Shown: positions 1 through 7,180 of the stretch, piece after piece
Layout of the letters: each line of letters opens with the position of its first letter
Position numbering within the stretch: the stretch's first letter is position 1
Source: Massilia sp.
GTDB taxonomy: Bacteria; Pseudomonadota; Gammaproteobacteria; Burkholderiales; Burkholderiaceae_D
Direction of reading: 5' to 3'
Assembly (NCBI GenBank): GCA_028291845.1
Contig: JAQGNM010000189.1
Coordinates: forward strand, 1 to 13,322
DNA length: 13,322 nt
Notes under the pieces: model-generated
Seen by the model: only the letters and a program-made list of their open reading frames with translations
What the model was told of the DNA's origin: nothing
The model's database searches: none
Translations under genes and position numbers: made by a program

Positions 1-243
1 CCGGCGGCATGCAAGGCCGGCAGCGACTGCCCGCCACCGCCGCCGCCGCCAGGCGCGGCTGGTCCGAACCGCGCTCGTCCGCCGGCGCCGATGGCCGGTC
101 CGAACGGTGCCCGTCCTCCCGCTCCGCCGCCGCCAATGGCCGGCCCCAACGGTGCCCGTCCCCCTGCGCCGCCGCCGCCGATGGCTGGTCCCAACGGCGA
201 TCGGCCGCCGGCACCGCCAGCGGGCGTGGCCGCGCCACGCTGA
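1..243 (+). CDS. C-terminal fragment of a proline-rich tandem-repeat protein (5' end outside window)
   Basis: Reading from base 1 without offset gives 80 residues ending at TGA (241-243). The frame is chosen because it yields a coherent low-complexity repeat: a Cys-Lys-Ala-Gly-Ser-Asp-Cys stretch, seven prolines, then a 15-residue unit of the form MAGPNGARPPAPPPP. The unit occurs at 91-135, 136-180 and 181-225, with a shortened degenerate copy at 52-90. The tail ends in AGVAAPR. The other plus-strand frame over the same bases gives only an Arg/Ala/Ser shadow. No catalytic or folded domain is visible in the part present, so no function is assigned. Such Pro-rich tails are typical of disordered, often periplasmic or surface, extensions. 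A strong terminator follows 31 bases after the stop, consistent with this being a true 3' gene end. Confidence 0.62.
   Translation, partial: PAACKAGSDCPPPPPPPGAAGPNRARPPAPMAGPNGARPPAPPPPMAGPNGARPPAPPPPMAGPNGDRPPAPPAGVAAPR
91..225 (+). repeat. Three 45-bp in-frame tandem repeats
   Basis: Three adjacent 45-bp units start at 91, 136 and 181, each beginning ATGGC and encoding M-A-G-P-N-G-(A/D)-R-P-P-A-P-P. Differences are mainly at third codon positions, which suggests that the protein repeat is under selection rather than being a very recent duplication. A shorter related unit precedes them at 52-90. Confidence 0.8.
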
Positions 244-274
244 ACGGCTGCGGCTTTGATGTTTGACCGATAAA

Positions 275-302
275 AAAAAGCTGCCTTCCCCGGCAGCTTT
301 TT
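275..302. terminator. Bidirectional rho-independent terminator
   Basis: An 11-bp perfect stem pairs AAAAAGCTGCC (275-285) with GGCAGCTTTTT (292-302) around a 6-base loop. A run of eight A precedes the GC core (272-279) and T runs follow it. The hairpin therefore has a U-tract on either strand. It lies 31 bp past the Pro-rich gene stop (plus) and 4 bp past the microprotein stop (minus), so it probably ends both transcripts. Confidence 0.9.
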
Positions 303-306
303 GGTT

Positions 307-468
307 TTAGTGCAGCACCTTTGGATTGTGATCCGGCACCGGGTCGTCGTCGTGCGGCATGTGACCCGGCGGATGGTGCGGGTGGGGATTGTCGAACGGT
401 TCGGGGGTCGGCTGGTCGGCCGGGACCGGGTCGGGGGCGCGGTGGAATTCGACGGGGGTTGGGGTCAT
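307..468 (-). CDS. 53-aa His/Pro/Asp-rich microprotein
   Basis: ATG at 466-468 opens a 53-codon frame ending in TAA (307-309). A good Shine-Dalgarno AGGAGC (473-478) sits five bases before the start, and the shared terminator begins directly after the stop. The product has 16 Pro, 8 His and 7 Asp. Its densest part, around residues 29-42, reads HPHHPPGHMPHDDD. It has no hydrophobic core, signal peptide or transmembrane segment and is probably disordered. The His/Asp cluster could bind divalent metal, but that is inference from composition only. I do not recognise a family. Confidence that it is a gene rests on the SD, the tidy stop-to-terminator spacing and a composition unlike a random frame. 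Confidence 0.72.
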   Translation of the reverse strand: MTPTPVEFHRAPDPVPADQPTPEPFDNPHPHHPPGHMPHDDDPVPDHNPKVLH

Positions 469-472
469 TTTT

Positions 473-478
473 GCTCCT
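473..478 (-). promoter_or_regulatory. Ribosome binding site of the 53-aa microprotein
   Basis: On the minus strand AGGAGC is followed by four A's and then the ATG. This is the strongest SD in the left third of the window, and it decides the start of an ORF that would otherwise look too short to trust. Confidence 0.75.
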
Positions 479-568
479 GCTGGTGAAGATAGACCATATC
501 ACGACTCGTATTTGGGCTGCGTACGCCAGCGAAGCCTGGACAAAGTGACTTTGCTTCTAAGCCACCAT

Positions 569-603
569 GGGACAGGCACCTGCGCTGCGCTTGTGCCAGT
601 CCC
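569..603. repeat. REP-like palindromic unit, copy 1
   Basis: GGGACAGGCAC (569-579) pairs with GTGCCAGTCCC (593-603) except for one central A-A mismatch, around a 13-base loop. The same outer sequences GGGACAGGC and GCCAGTCCC recur twice at 4244-4352. The unit lies 15 bp downstream of the peptidase stop, outside any gene. No T-run follows on either side, so it is not a typical intrinsic terminator, although the hairpin could protect the 3' end of the mRNA. Confidence 0.75.
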
Positions 604-617
604 CCCTCCGGCCTGCC

Positions 618-3080
618 TTAAGGCGCCTTGGCGTTCTTGACGTACTTCTCCAGCCAGTTGTTGGTCTCGTACAGCATGTGCATGATCGACTCGCGCGCCC
701 GGTAGGCGTGGCTTTCGTTGGGCAGCATGACCAGCCGCGCGGTGCCGCCCAGTCCCTTGACGGCCTGGAACATGCGCTCGCTCTGGATCGGAAAGGTGCC
801 GGTGTTGTTGTCCTGCTCGCCGTGGATCATCAACAGCGCATCCTTGATCTTGTCGGCGTTATTAAACGGCGACATCGCCTGGTAGACGTCCTGCGCTTTC
901 CAGAACGGCCGCTCTTCCGATTGAAAGCCGAACGGGGTCAAGGTGCGGTTGTAGGCGCCGCTGCGGGCGATGCCGGCCTTGAACAGGCGGGTGTGGGCCA
1001 GCAAGTTGCCGGTCATGAAAGCGCCGTAGGAGTGGCCGCCGACGGCGATGCGGTGGCGCTCGGCAACGCCGCGCCGCACCACTTCGTTGACGGCCGCCTC
1101 GGCGCTGGCCACCAGCTGCGGCAAATAGGTGTCGTTCGGTTCGGCGTCGCCGTGGCCGACGATCGGCATCGACGGATTGTCGAGCACCGCATAACCCATC
1201 GCCAGGAAGGCGGCCGGCCCCCAGTAGCTGACCGCATTGAAACGGTACGGCGAGCCGGTGGTCTGGCTGGCCGCGCTGGCGCTCTTGAACTCTTGCGGAT
1301 AAGCCCACATCAACAGCGGCAGCGGGCCGTCGCGTTTTGGATCGTAGTTCGGCGGCAGCATCAGGGTGGCGGTGAGGTCGACGCCGTCGGCGCGTTTATA
1401 ACGGATCTGCTCCTTTTGCACGTTTTTCAATTGCGGTGTCGGGTGCGGAAAATTGGTCAGCGCGGTCAGCTGCGCGTCGGCCGCCTTGCTTAAATCGCGA
1501 ATAAAATAATTCGGCCGCTCGGTGGGCGATTCGCGCGTCGTCAACAGGCGGCTGCCGTCGGCATCGAGCACCGCGACCGGGTTTTCGTAGTACGGTGGCG
1601 CGCTCTGGAACAGGCGCTGTTTCTGTTTGCTGGTCAGACTCATCCGGTCGATGAAGGGGCGGTCGCCTTCGGCCGAGGCGCCGGCGCCGTCCAATAAAAT
1701 ACTGGTGTCCGCGCCGATCACCAGGCGCGGCAAGCCGGCGGCATCGGGCTGCGTCACCGGCTGGCCGGGATCGTTGTAGCGGTCTTCGAACGAGTACGAA
1801 AAAATCTGCTCGGGCGCGGCGCCTGGCTGGTCGGGGGCGATGCGCCAGGTTTTGACGGCGCGCGTTTTATACCAGGCCTCGGTCAACAGGGCCAGGTCGC
1901 CGCGGCCCCACTGCACGCCGTTGTAGCGCGTGGCCAGCTTGGCCAGCACCTTGGGCGGCTCGGTGAACGGCGCGGCGTGCGCATACACGATATCGCGCAC
2001 CTCGCCCGGCGCCGGCTTGGCGGGGTCGCCGCCGTCCTGCGCTTCGGCCCACACCAGGGTGGCCGGCGCGTCGACCCGCCAGGAGACGTCGCGCACGCCG
2101 TTCGAGACGGCGTCGTTGCCCGGCGGCAGACCTTCTTCCAGCGGCCGTTCGGCCACCAGGTGCACCACCTTGCCGCTCAAATCGCGCACATCGATCCGGC
2201 GCGGGAAGCTCGATGCCGGCACGATGTAGGAGAACGGCCGCGTCAAGGACTGGGTCAGAATCAGTTTGCCGCCAGGCGCCAGGCGGGCGCCGATGAACAG
2301 GTCGGGCGCGCCCACCAGGCGGGTCTTGCCGGCCAGGTCGACCAGCGCCAGCTGGACCGTGGCGTAGTGCTCGAACACGCGCGCGTCGGCTTCGTTTTTG
2401 AGCAGGTCGGGATAGGTGCGCAGCTGCCTGGCGCTGCCGGCGGTGCCGCCGCCTTCGCTGTCCTGGGTGCTGGGGCCGGTCGGCACGCCGGTCAACGGCG
2501 GCGCCTTGCCCAGCCCCGCCGGTTTCAGATGCACCAGCAAGCCGCTGGCGTCGGGCAGCCAGCTGAAACCGGTGCCGTTCACGTACGACAGCGGCTGCGC
2601 GGTCAGGCGGCGCGCCGCGCGGGTGGCGATGTCGACCACCCACAGCTCCACCTGGGCGCCATTGCCCTTCTCGGCCAGATTGACGTGGGTGAAGGCGAGG
2701 TGTTTCTGGTCGGGCGACCAGGCGGTGTCGGCCAGCCGCAGCGGTTTTGGCAGGCCGCTGATCCTGCTCTCCTTTTGCGTGGCGATGTCGAGCAGGGTCA
2801 GATCGGTGCCGAAGCTGAAGCGGCTGGGCGAGTAGGTGCGCGGGTTGATGCGCAGGCCGGCCAGCTTCAATTCGGGCTGGGCCACCTCGACGATCGACGG
2901 CAGCGCCGGCGTCGCCACCATGGTGACCAAATCGCGCCGCGGCGACAAGGACAGGCCGGGCGCGCGCGGCGCGTCGACGATGGCTTGCAGCGGCGCGGGC
3001 GGCAACTGGTACTGGGCGTGGGCAGGTACGGCGGCGGCGAGGGACAGGGCGAGCGGGACGGCGGTCAGGCGTTTGCGCAT
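618..3080 (-). CDS. Exported S9-family (prolyl oligopeptidase-like) serine peptidase
   Basis: A serine peptidase of clan SC, family S9, with an N-terminal beta-propeller-type region and a C-terminal alpha/beta-hydrolase domain. The triad is readable: Ser684 in GGHSYGAF (codon 1029-1031), Asp757 in IHGEQDNNTG and His791 in NESHAYRAR. I chose ATG 3080 because it begins a textbook signal peptide, MRKRLTAVPLALSLAAAVPA followed by HAQ, giving 820 residues. The frame stays open up to a TTG at 3140, but that would bury the signal. The SD before 3080 is weak (GAG at about 6 bases). Length and the HSYGAF motif resemble the glutamyl-endopeptidase-like S9 branch, so cleavage after acidic residues is possible but not shown. 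The protein probably degrades peptides in the periplasm. It is transcribed alone, divergently from the membrane-protein pair, and ends at TAA near a REP-like hairpin. Confidence 0.93.
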   Translation of the reverse strand: MRKRLTAVPLALSLAAAVPAHAQYQLPPAPLQAIVDAPRAPGLSLSPRRDLVTMVATPALPSIVEVAQPELKLAGLRINPRTYSPSRFSFGTDLTLLDIATQKESRISGLPKPLRLADTAWSPDQKHLAFTHVNLAEKGNGAQVELWVVDIATRAARRLTAQPLSYVNGTGFSWLPDASGLLVHLKPAGLGKAPPLTGVPTGPSTQDSEGGGTAGSARQLRTYPDLLKNEADARVFEHYATVQLALVDLAGKTRLVGAPDLFIGARLAPGGKLILTQSLTRPFSYIVPASSFPRRIDVRDLSGKVVHLVAERPLEEGLPPGNDAVSNGVRDVSWRVDAPATLVWAEAQDGGDPAKPAPGEVRDIVYAHAAPFTEPPKVLAKLATRYNGVQWGRGDLALLTEAWYKTRAVKTWRIAPDQPGAAPEQIFSYSFEDRYNDPGQPVTQPDAAGLPRLVIGADTSILLDGAGASAEGDRPFIDRMSLTSKQKQRLFQSAPPYYENPVAVLDADGSRLLTTRESPTERPNYFIRDLSKAADAQLTALTNFPHPTPQLKNVQKEQIRYKRADGVDLTATLMLPPNYDPKRDGPLPLLMWAYPQEFKSASAASQTTGSPYRFNAVSYWGPAAFLAMGYAVLDNPSMPIVGHGDAEPNDTYLPQLVASAEAAVNEVVRRGVAERHRIAVGGHSYGAFMTGNLLAHTRLFKAGIARSGAYNRTLTPFGFQSEERPFWKAQDVYQAMSPFNNADKIKDALLMIHGEQDNNTGTFPIQSERMFQAVKGLGGTARLVMLPNESHAYRARESIMHMLYETNNWLEKYVKNAKAP

Positions 3081-3229
3081 GGTGGTCTCATGGTGGAGTG
3101 GCGTGTCAGGCATGGTGCGCATTTGCCGCCGCAAAGTCAACCGTCAAGCCGTCGCTACCGTCAGTCGGCATGCAGGCCTTCGATTACAATGGCGCTTGCC
3201 GCCCCTTCGATCTCACAGCAGGAATCGCC

Positions 3230-3721
3230 ATGGTCATACCGCAGCCCGTCATTGCCGCCGTCATCATCCCCTTCGTGATGTGGCGCGTGTACATGCGCAT
3301 TCGCCGCCTGATGGTGCGCCAGAAATCGCAAGCCTGGCGCCACTGGATCGGCGTGGTGCTGTTCCCGCTGCTGTCGATCGTGCTGGGGACGCTGGCGCTG
3401 GCCCACCCGCTGTCGCTGGCGGGCATGGCCGGCGGCGCGGCCATCGGCGTGGCGCTGGGCGTGGTCGGCCTGCGCCGCACCATGTATGAGAGCATCGGCG
3501 GCGAATTTTTCTATACGCCCAGCGCCCACATCGGCGTGCTGGTGTCGATGCTGTTCCTCGGCCGCCTGCTCTATCGCGGCTATGAATTCTACGTGGCCGG
3601 CGCCGCCCGCCCCGACGACTTCGCGAGCAGCCCCCTCACCCTGCTGGTGTTTGGCATCCTGGCCGGCTATTACACCAGCTATGCCGCCGGCATCCTGCGC
3701 TGGCGCCGCCGCGCTACCTGA
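3230..3721 (+). CDS. Small multispanning membrane protein, first of a tandem pair
   Basis: 163 residues starting at ATG 3230, chosen because AGGA lies 7 bases upstream and the protein then begins with a hydrophobic helix. The upstream extension to 3098 is in the divergent promoter region and has no such features. About five transmembrane segments are seen, near residues 4-20, 39-57, 62-80, 98-114 and 133-154. A basic cytosolic-type loop follows the first (YMRIRRLMVRQKSQAWRHW). The sequence aligns end to end with the next gene: WR-Y-R-R--M-RQ, RHW-G and FYTP-A--G----MLF. It resembles small CcdC/DUF1453-like membrane proteins only in general shape, and I would not assign that name. A C-terminal basic tail (RWRRRAT) follows the last helix. 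Function unknown. Confidence 0.85.
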   Translation: MVIPQPVIAAVIIPFVMWRVYMRIRRLMVRQKSQAWRHWIGVVLFPLLSIVLGTLALAHPLSLAGMAGGAAIGVALGVVGLRRTMYESIGGEFFYTPSAHIGVLVSMLFLGRLLYRGYEFYVAGAARPDDFASSPLTLLVFGILAGYYTSYAAGILRWRRRAT

Positions 3722-3732
3722 ACTGAAGACCG

Positions 3733-4239
3733 ATGAACATCACCACCCTCACCCTGCTGGTCCTGACGCCTTTCCTGGTATGGCGCATCTATTCGCGCCT
3801 GCGCACAGCGATGGCCCGGCAGCGCTCGATCGTCTCGCGCCACTGGACCGGCCTGTTGGTCTTCACCGCGATGGTGCTGGTGCCGGCCTCCGAATTGATC
3901 CACAAGCTGCCGATGCTGGGCTGGCTGGCGGCCGGCACCGCCGCCGGCATCGGTTACGGCGTGTGGGCCTTCAAGCACACCCGCCTGGAACAAACCGAAG
4001 AAGGTTATTACTTTACGCCGCCGGCGCGGCTGGGCATCGTCATCGCCATGCTGTTCACGGCGCGGGTGCTGTACCTGGGGTTTGAAATCTATGCCAATCA
4101 GGGCACTAATACCCCGACTCCGCGTTTTACGGACAGCATGGTCAGCATGCTGGCGGTGGGGCTGACGGGGGGGTATTTTGGGACGGTCAGCGCGGGGCTG
4201 GCGCTGTGGAGATATAAAATCCGCCAGGCGATTGGTTAG
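3733..4239 (+). CDS. Small multispanning membrane protein, second of a tandem pair
   Basis: 168 residues, ATG 3733 to TAG 4239, starting 11 bp after the stop of its paralogue, so the two are almost certainly co-transcribed. A weak GAAG SD lies just upstream. It shares with the first protein a short N-terminal helix, the WRIYSRLRTAMARQ-RHW block, a central pair of helices, the EGYYFTPPARLG motif before the fourth helix (EFFYTPSAHIG in the paralogue) and a final helix ending in a basic tail. Identity is moderate, so the duplication is not recent. The two may form a heteromeric membrane complex, but this is inference. It converges on the SMC-like operon, separated by the inverted REP-like pair. 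No function recognised. Confidence 0.85.
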   Translation: MNITTLTLLVLTPFLVWRIYSRLRTAMARQRSIVSRHWTGLLVFTAMVLVPASELIHKLPMLGWLAAGTAAGIGYGVWAFKHTRLEQTEEGYYFTPPARLGIVIAMLFTARVLYLGFEIYANQGTNTPTPRFTDSMVSMLAVGLTGGYFGTVSAGLALWRYKIRQAIG

Positions 4240-4240
4240 A

Positions 4241-4355
4241 AGGGGGACTGGCCGGGCCGCGTTCGGACCGCGAGGTGCCTGTCCCATTTTTCGAGCCGAA
4301 GCAATGTGTGCCTCGGAGCGGGCATGGGACAGGCACCTGCGGCGCCAGTCCCCCT
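4241..4355. repeat. Inverted pair of REP-like units (copies 2a and 2b)
   Basis: Copy 2a has GGGACTGGC (4244-4252) and GCCTGTCCC (4277-4285). Copy 2b, in opposite orientation, has GGGACAGGC (4326-4334) and GCCAGTCCC (4344-4352). Each can fold alone with one mismatch. The two also pair with each other: AGGGGGACTGGC at 4241-4252 complements the end of 2b, and AGGTGCCTGTCCCAT complements its beginning. The whole fills the gap between two convergent genes. It belongs to the same family as 569-603. This looks like a non-autonomous, hairpin-forming interspersed repeat. A role in termination or mRNA stabilisation is inference. Confidence 0.78.
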
Positions 4356-4361
4356 TTTGTC

Positions 4362-7172
4362 TTACGCTGCGATCCTTCGCTGCAGCACAAAAATCGGCTG
4401 CGCCCACTGCGTGTCTTTCTTCTTCTTGCTGGTGATAAGCGTCAGCTCGGACGGATCGTAGACGTCGGTGTTGTGCGTCAGCGGCGTCGTCATCAGGTAC
4501 TGCGCTTCGGTGTTTTTCAGGAATTCCCCGACCAGTTGGATGTTGCGGATGTCCAGGTGGGCGAACGGTTCGTCGATGAAGACAAAGCCGCCGGAACCGT
4601 CTTCCGATTTCAACAGGCCGATCAACAGCACCAGCGACTTCATGACCTGCTGGCCGCCCGAGGCTTCGCCGTCGTTCATGCCGATCTGGTCCTTGCCGTC
4701 GAACTTGAAGCGCACGTGCAGGCCCGCTTGCGCCAGCTGCACGTCGTCGTTTTCCAGGCGCACCGGGTCGGCGTGAACGTCGATGCCGGCCAATTCTCCC
4801 AGCTCCTTGATGTTTTTACTGTAGGTTTTGATCGTATAGCGCAGCCGGTCCATGTAGGCGGCGCGCGCGTTGGCGGTCGCTTCGATGGCGCGGTTGTTCT
4901 GATAGCGGCGCTCGTCGGTTTCGCTCTGCCGGCCATGCAGCTGTTCGGCCAGGCGATGGTGCTGGTCGATCACGGTGGCGTCGAGCTCCCAGTCCTCGCG
5001 CGCCAGGCTGTGCTGCAGCGAGGTCACCCGTAAATCGACCTGGTGGCTGTTCTGGTGCTCCGACACCAGCGCGGCGCGGCGCGCCGGCCGTTTCCACGCT
5101 TGCGGCAGGTGGCGCCAGGCGCGCCGCAAGGCAGCCAGGGCGACAGCATGTTCGTGGCGCTGCTCGATCTGGCGCTTGAAACCGAGGCGCTGTCCCGCTT
5201 CCGCCTCGGCCAGCGCCATGCGGGCGTTCTGCCAGGTGGTGTCGGCGCGCGTGCGCGCCACCGTCGCCGCCTTGGTCAAACCCTGCAATTCGCCCAGCCG
5301 CGAGCCCACTTCCAGGCGCTCGGCTTTTAATGGCACGCTCGATAGCGCCGCTTCTTCGAATTCTTCCTGGCGCGCGGCCAGTTCCTTGGCGGCGTCGACG
5401 CCGGCAATCCGCGCCTTTAACAGGCCCACTTCGGCGGCCAGCCTGGCGATCGTCAGGGTCAGGCTGTCTTCTTCCGCTTCGAGCTTCGGCAAGGCGCGCA
5501 ATAAAGCGTCGAGGCGCCCGGTGCGGCCGGCGTCGCCGAAGCGGTATCTGGATGCCTCGACGAACAGCGAGCGGCCGCCGCGCCGTTCGCGGTGGTAGGC
5601 GTCCGGGGTGATCCATTCTTCGTTACCGGATTTGAAACCGGCATCGACCGATTCGACCCGCTCGATGCGCTGCAACTGGTCGATCAGCCAGGATGGGGTG
5701 GCGGCGGAAAAGCGCACCACCGACAACAGGCTGTCGTCCTTGCGTACCGGCGCAGCGACGCAATCGGGCACGATGAAATGGCGGTATCTCTCCTGCTCGG
5801 CCAGGCGGTAGGCCGCCGGCGCGTCCTTGGCTTTTTCCAGCAGCACCACCGAGGCGTAGCCACCGAGGACGCCTTCGACGGCGCCCTGCCATTTCGGGTC
5901 GGTCACTTCGACGATATCGGACAGCATGGCGTGGCCGATGCCGGCGTCGCGCAGGGCGCGGCGCATGGCGCGCACCGGTTCCGGCTCCGGCATGGCGCTC
6001 TTGCCCTGCAGCGCCGCAATGGTCGCCTTTTCGCCGGCGATGCGGGTGGAAAGTGCCATTCGCGCCTGCTTCTGGCGATTCAGTTCCGCTTCCTGCGTGG
6101 ACAGCAGGGCCGACACTTCGGCGATGTCGGCGCCGGCATCGGCCGCCAGCTTCTGCAGGCGCTCCTTCTGCTCGAGCAGGCTGTCGAGCGGCTTGAGTTT
6201 ACCGTTGATCTGCGCCAGGCGGCTGCCCAGGGCGGTCGCTTCGCGCTCGAGCAGCACTTCCTGCTCCTGGGCGTCGGTGTGCATTCTCGCCTGGTTGGCC
6301 ACCGCATTTCGCTTGTCGGTCAGCTGGGCGTCGGCCGCCGCCATCGGGCGGCGCGATTCGCGCAACTGGCGACTGATGTTGGCCGCCTTTTCGCGCGCCT
6401 CGTGGTACTCGAGACTTGGCAGCACTTCTTCGAGCAGGTTGCGGCGCTCCTTGTGCAAATCTTCCCACTGGTGGTAATTGGCCACGCGCAGGCGCAAGCC
6501 TTCCAGGTTGGTGCGCGACGCTTCCAACTCGGTCTCGAAGCGTTTCAGCTCGGTCTCGGTATCCCGCTGGTGGCGCTTGGCCTCGTCGTAGGCGTCCAGC
6601 ACCTCCTTGTCGCCGAACACCTGGAACACCAGGTCGAGCAACTGGCGCGGCGCGTATTCGCACAATTTATCGGTTTCGCCCTGCTCGAGCGCCAGCACCT
6701 TGGCCATGGCGGGAGACAGACCGGCGTTGGCCAGGCGTTTTCGATAGTTCTCCACGCCCAGCCAGTCGCTCGCCTCGGTGACGTCTTCGATCTGGATATT
6801 CCCGGGGCGCATCAGGTACTGCCGCTTCCAGTCGCCGCCGTTTTTCTGGATCTGACAAAACAGCGTCACCTCGTCGTCGCTGAAAAAGCCCGAGCTGCGA
6901 AACGGCCGGTTCGACAGCTGGCGGCCGACCGTCTTGTTGTCGACCACGGCGCGGATCCACGCCGTCTGCTGGCCCGAGTGGCGCGCATAGTGTTTATAGG
7001 TGCGGCCCATCGAACAATCGAGGCCGAACAGGGTGCGCAAGGCGTCCAGCAAAGTGGTTTTACCCGAGCCGTTCTGGCCGGCGATGGTGATGATCTTGGC
7101 GTCGAGCGGGATGTTCTTGATGCGCTGCCAGTAGTCCCAGTGGACCAGCTCGAGGGATTTGATGTGGAACAT
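4362..7172 (-). CDS. SMC-like ATPase of a MukB/MksB/JetC-type complex
   Basis: 936 residues with the complete layout of an SMC protein. The N-terminal head carries Walker A GQNGSGKTT (residues 32-40). It is followed by an SMC-style stretch near 170-190 (QGETDKLCEYAPRQLLDLVF). Coiled coil 1 is about 190-390, a hinge-like domain about 400-550, and coiled coil 2 about 555-780. The C-terminal head has an ABC signature EASGGQQ (836-842) and Walker B/D-loop VFIDEPFAHLD (D867, E868). The protein should form a V-shaped dimer that entraps DNA with its kleisin and KITE partners. It is last in a three-gene operon, starting 8 bp after the KITE stop with a weak GAG-type SD overlapping that stop. It is shorter than canonical SMC (about 1,150 residues or more). 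DEPFAHLD is closer to Rad50/ABC ATPases than to typical MukB-group heads, so assignment to MksB or JetC is tentative. A Rad50-like repair ATPase is the main alternative, made less likely by the partners and hinge. Confidence 0.88.
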   Translation of the reverse strand: MFHIKSLELVHWDYWQRIKNIPLDAKIITIAGQNGSGKTTLLDALRTLFGLDCSMGRTYKHYARHSGQQTAWIRAVVDNKTVGRQLSNRPFRSSGFFSDDEVTLFCQIQKNGGDWKRQYLMRPGNIQIEDVTEASDWLGVENYRKRLANAGLSPAMAKVLALEQGETDKLCEYAPRQLLDLVFQVFGDKEVLDAYDEAKRHQRDTETELKRFETELEASRTNLEGLRLRVANYHQWEDLHKERRNLLEEVLPSLEYHEAREKAANISRQLRESRRPMAAADAQLTDKRNAVANQARMHTDAQEQEVLLEREATALGSRLAQINGKLKPLDSLLEQKERLQKLAADAGADIAEVSALLSTQEAELNRQKQARMALSTRIAGEKATIAALQGKSAMPEPEPVRAMRRALRDAGIGHAMLSDIVEVTDPKWQGAVEGVLGGYASVVLLEKAKDAPAAYRLAEQERYRHFIVPDCVAAPVRKDDSLLSVVRFSAATPSWLIDQLQRIERVESVDAGFKSGNEEWITPDAYHRERRGGRSLFVEASRYRFGDAGRTGRLDALLRALPKLEAEEDSLTLTIARLAAEVGLLKARIAGVDAAKELAARQEEFEEAALSSVPLKAERLEVGSRLGELQGLTKAATVARTRADTTWQNARMALAEAEAGQRLGFKRQIEQRHEHAVALAALRRAWRHLPQAWKRPARRAALVSEHQNSHQVDLRVTSLQHSLAREDWELDATVIDQHHRLAEQLHGRQSETDERRYQNNRAIEATANARAAYMDRLRYTIKTYSKNIKELGELAGIDVHADPVRLENDDVQLAQAGLHVRFKFDGKDQIGMNDGEASGGQQVMKSLVLLIGLLKSEDGSGGFVFIDEPFAHLDIRNIQLVGEFLKNTEAQYLMTTPLTHNTDVYDPSELTLITSKKKKDTQWAQPIFVLQRRIAA

Positions 7173-7180
7173 GGGTGCTC

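Noticed and set aside
9..266. Plus-strand ORF with its own ATG at the left edge
   Set aside because: The in-register frame 1-243 gives clean peptide repeats. This frame gives an Arg/Ser/Ala mixture and reads past the gene end towards the terminator.
541..553. CAAAGT-G-ACTTTG palindrome upstream of the microprotein
   Set aside because: Six-base arms are short enough to occur by chance in a window this size and no second copy is seen.
615..629. Overlapping short palindromes at the peptidase stop (GCCTTAAGGC and AAGGCGCCTT)
   Set aside because: They are within or at the coding end, are too short to be a terminator, and have no T-run.
301..640. Several plus-strand ORFs around the microprotein
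   Set aside because: No SD or coherent composition; they are antisense to the 53-aa gene, which has both.
567..1493. Plus-strand ORF of 308 codons over the peptidase catalytic domain
   Set aside because: It starts inside the REP-like unit and is a mirror of the conserved hydrolase domain on the other strand.
1977..3278. Plus-strand ORF of 433 codons antisense to the S9 peptidase
   Set aside because: Low-complexity Arg/Gly/Gln sequence without domains. The minus strand carries the signal peptide and the catalytic triad.
4241..4355. Possible MITE or insertion-sequence remnant
   Set aside because: No target-site duplication or transposase remnant is visible. Short, separately folding units fit REP/BIME elements better.
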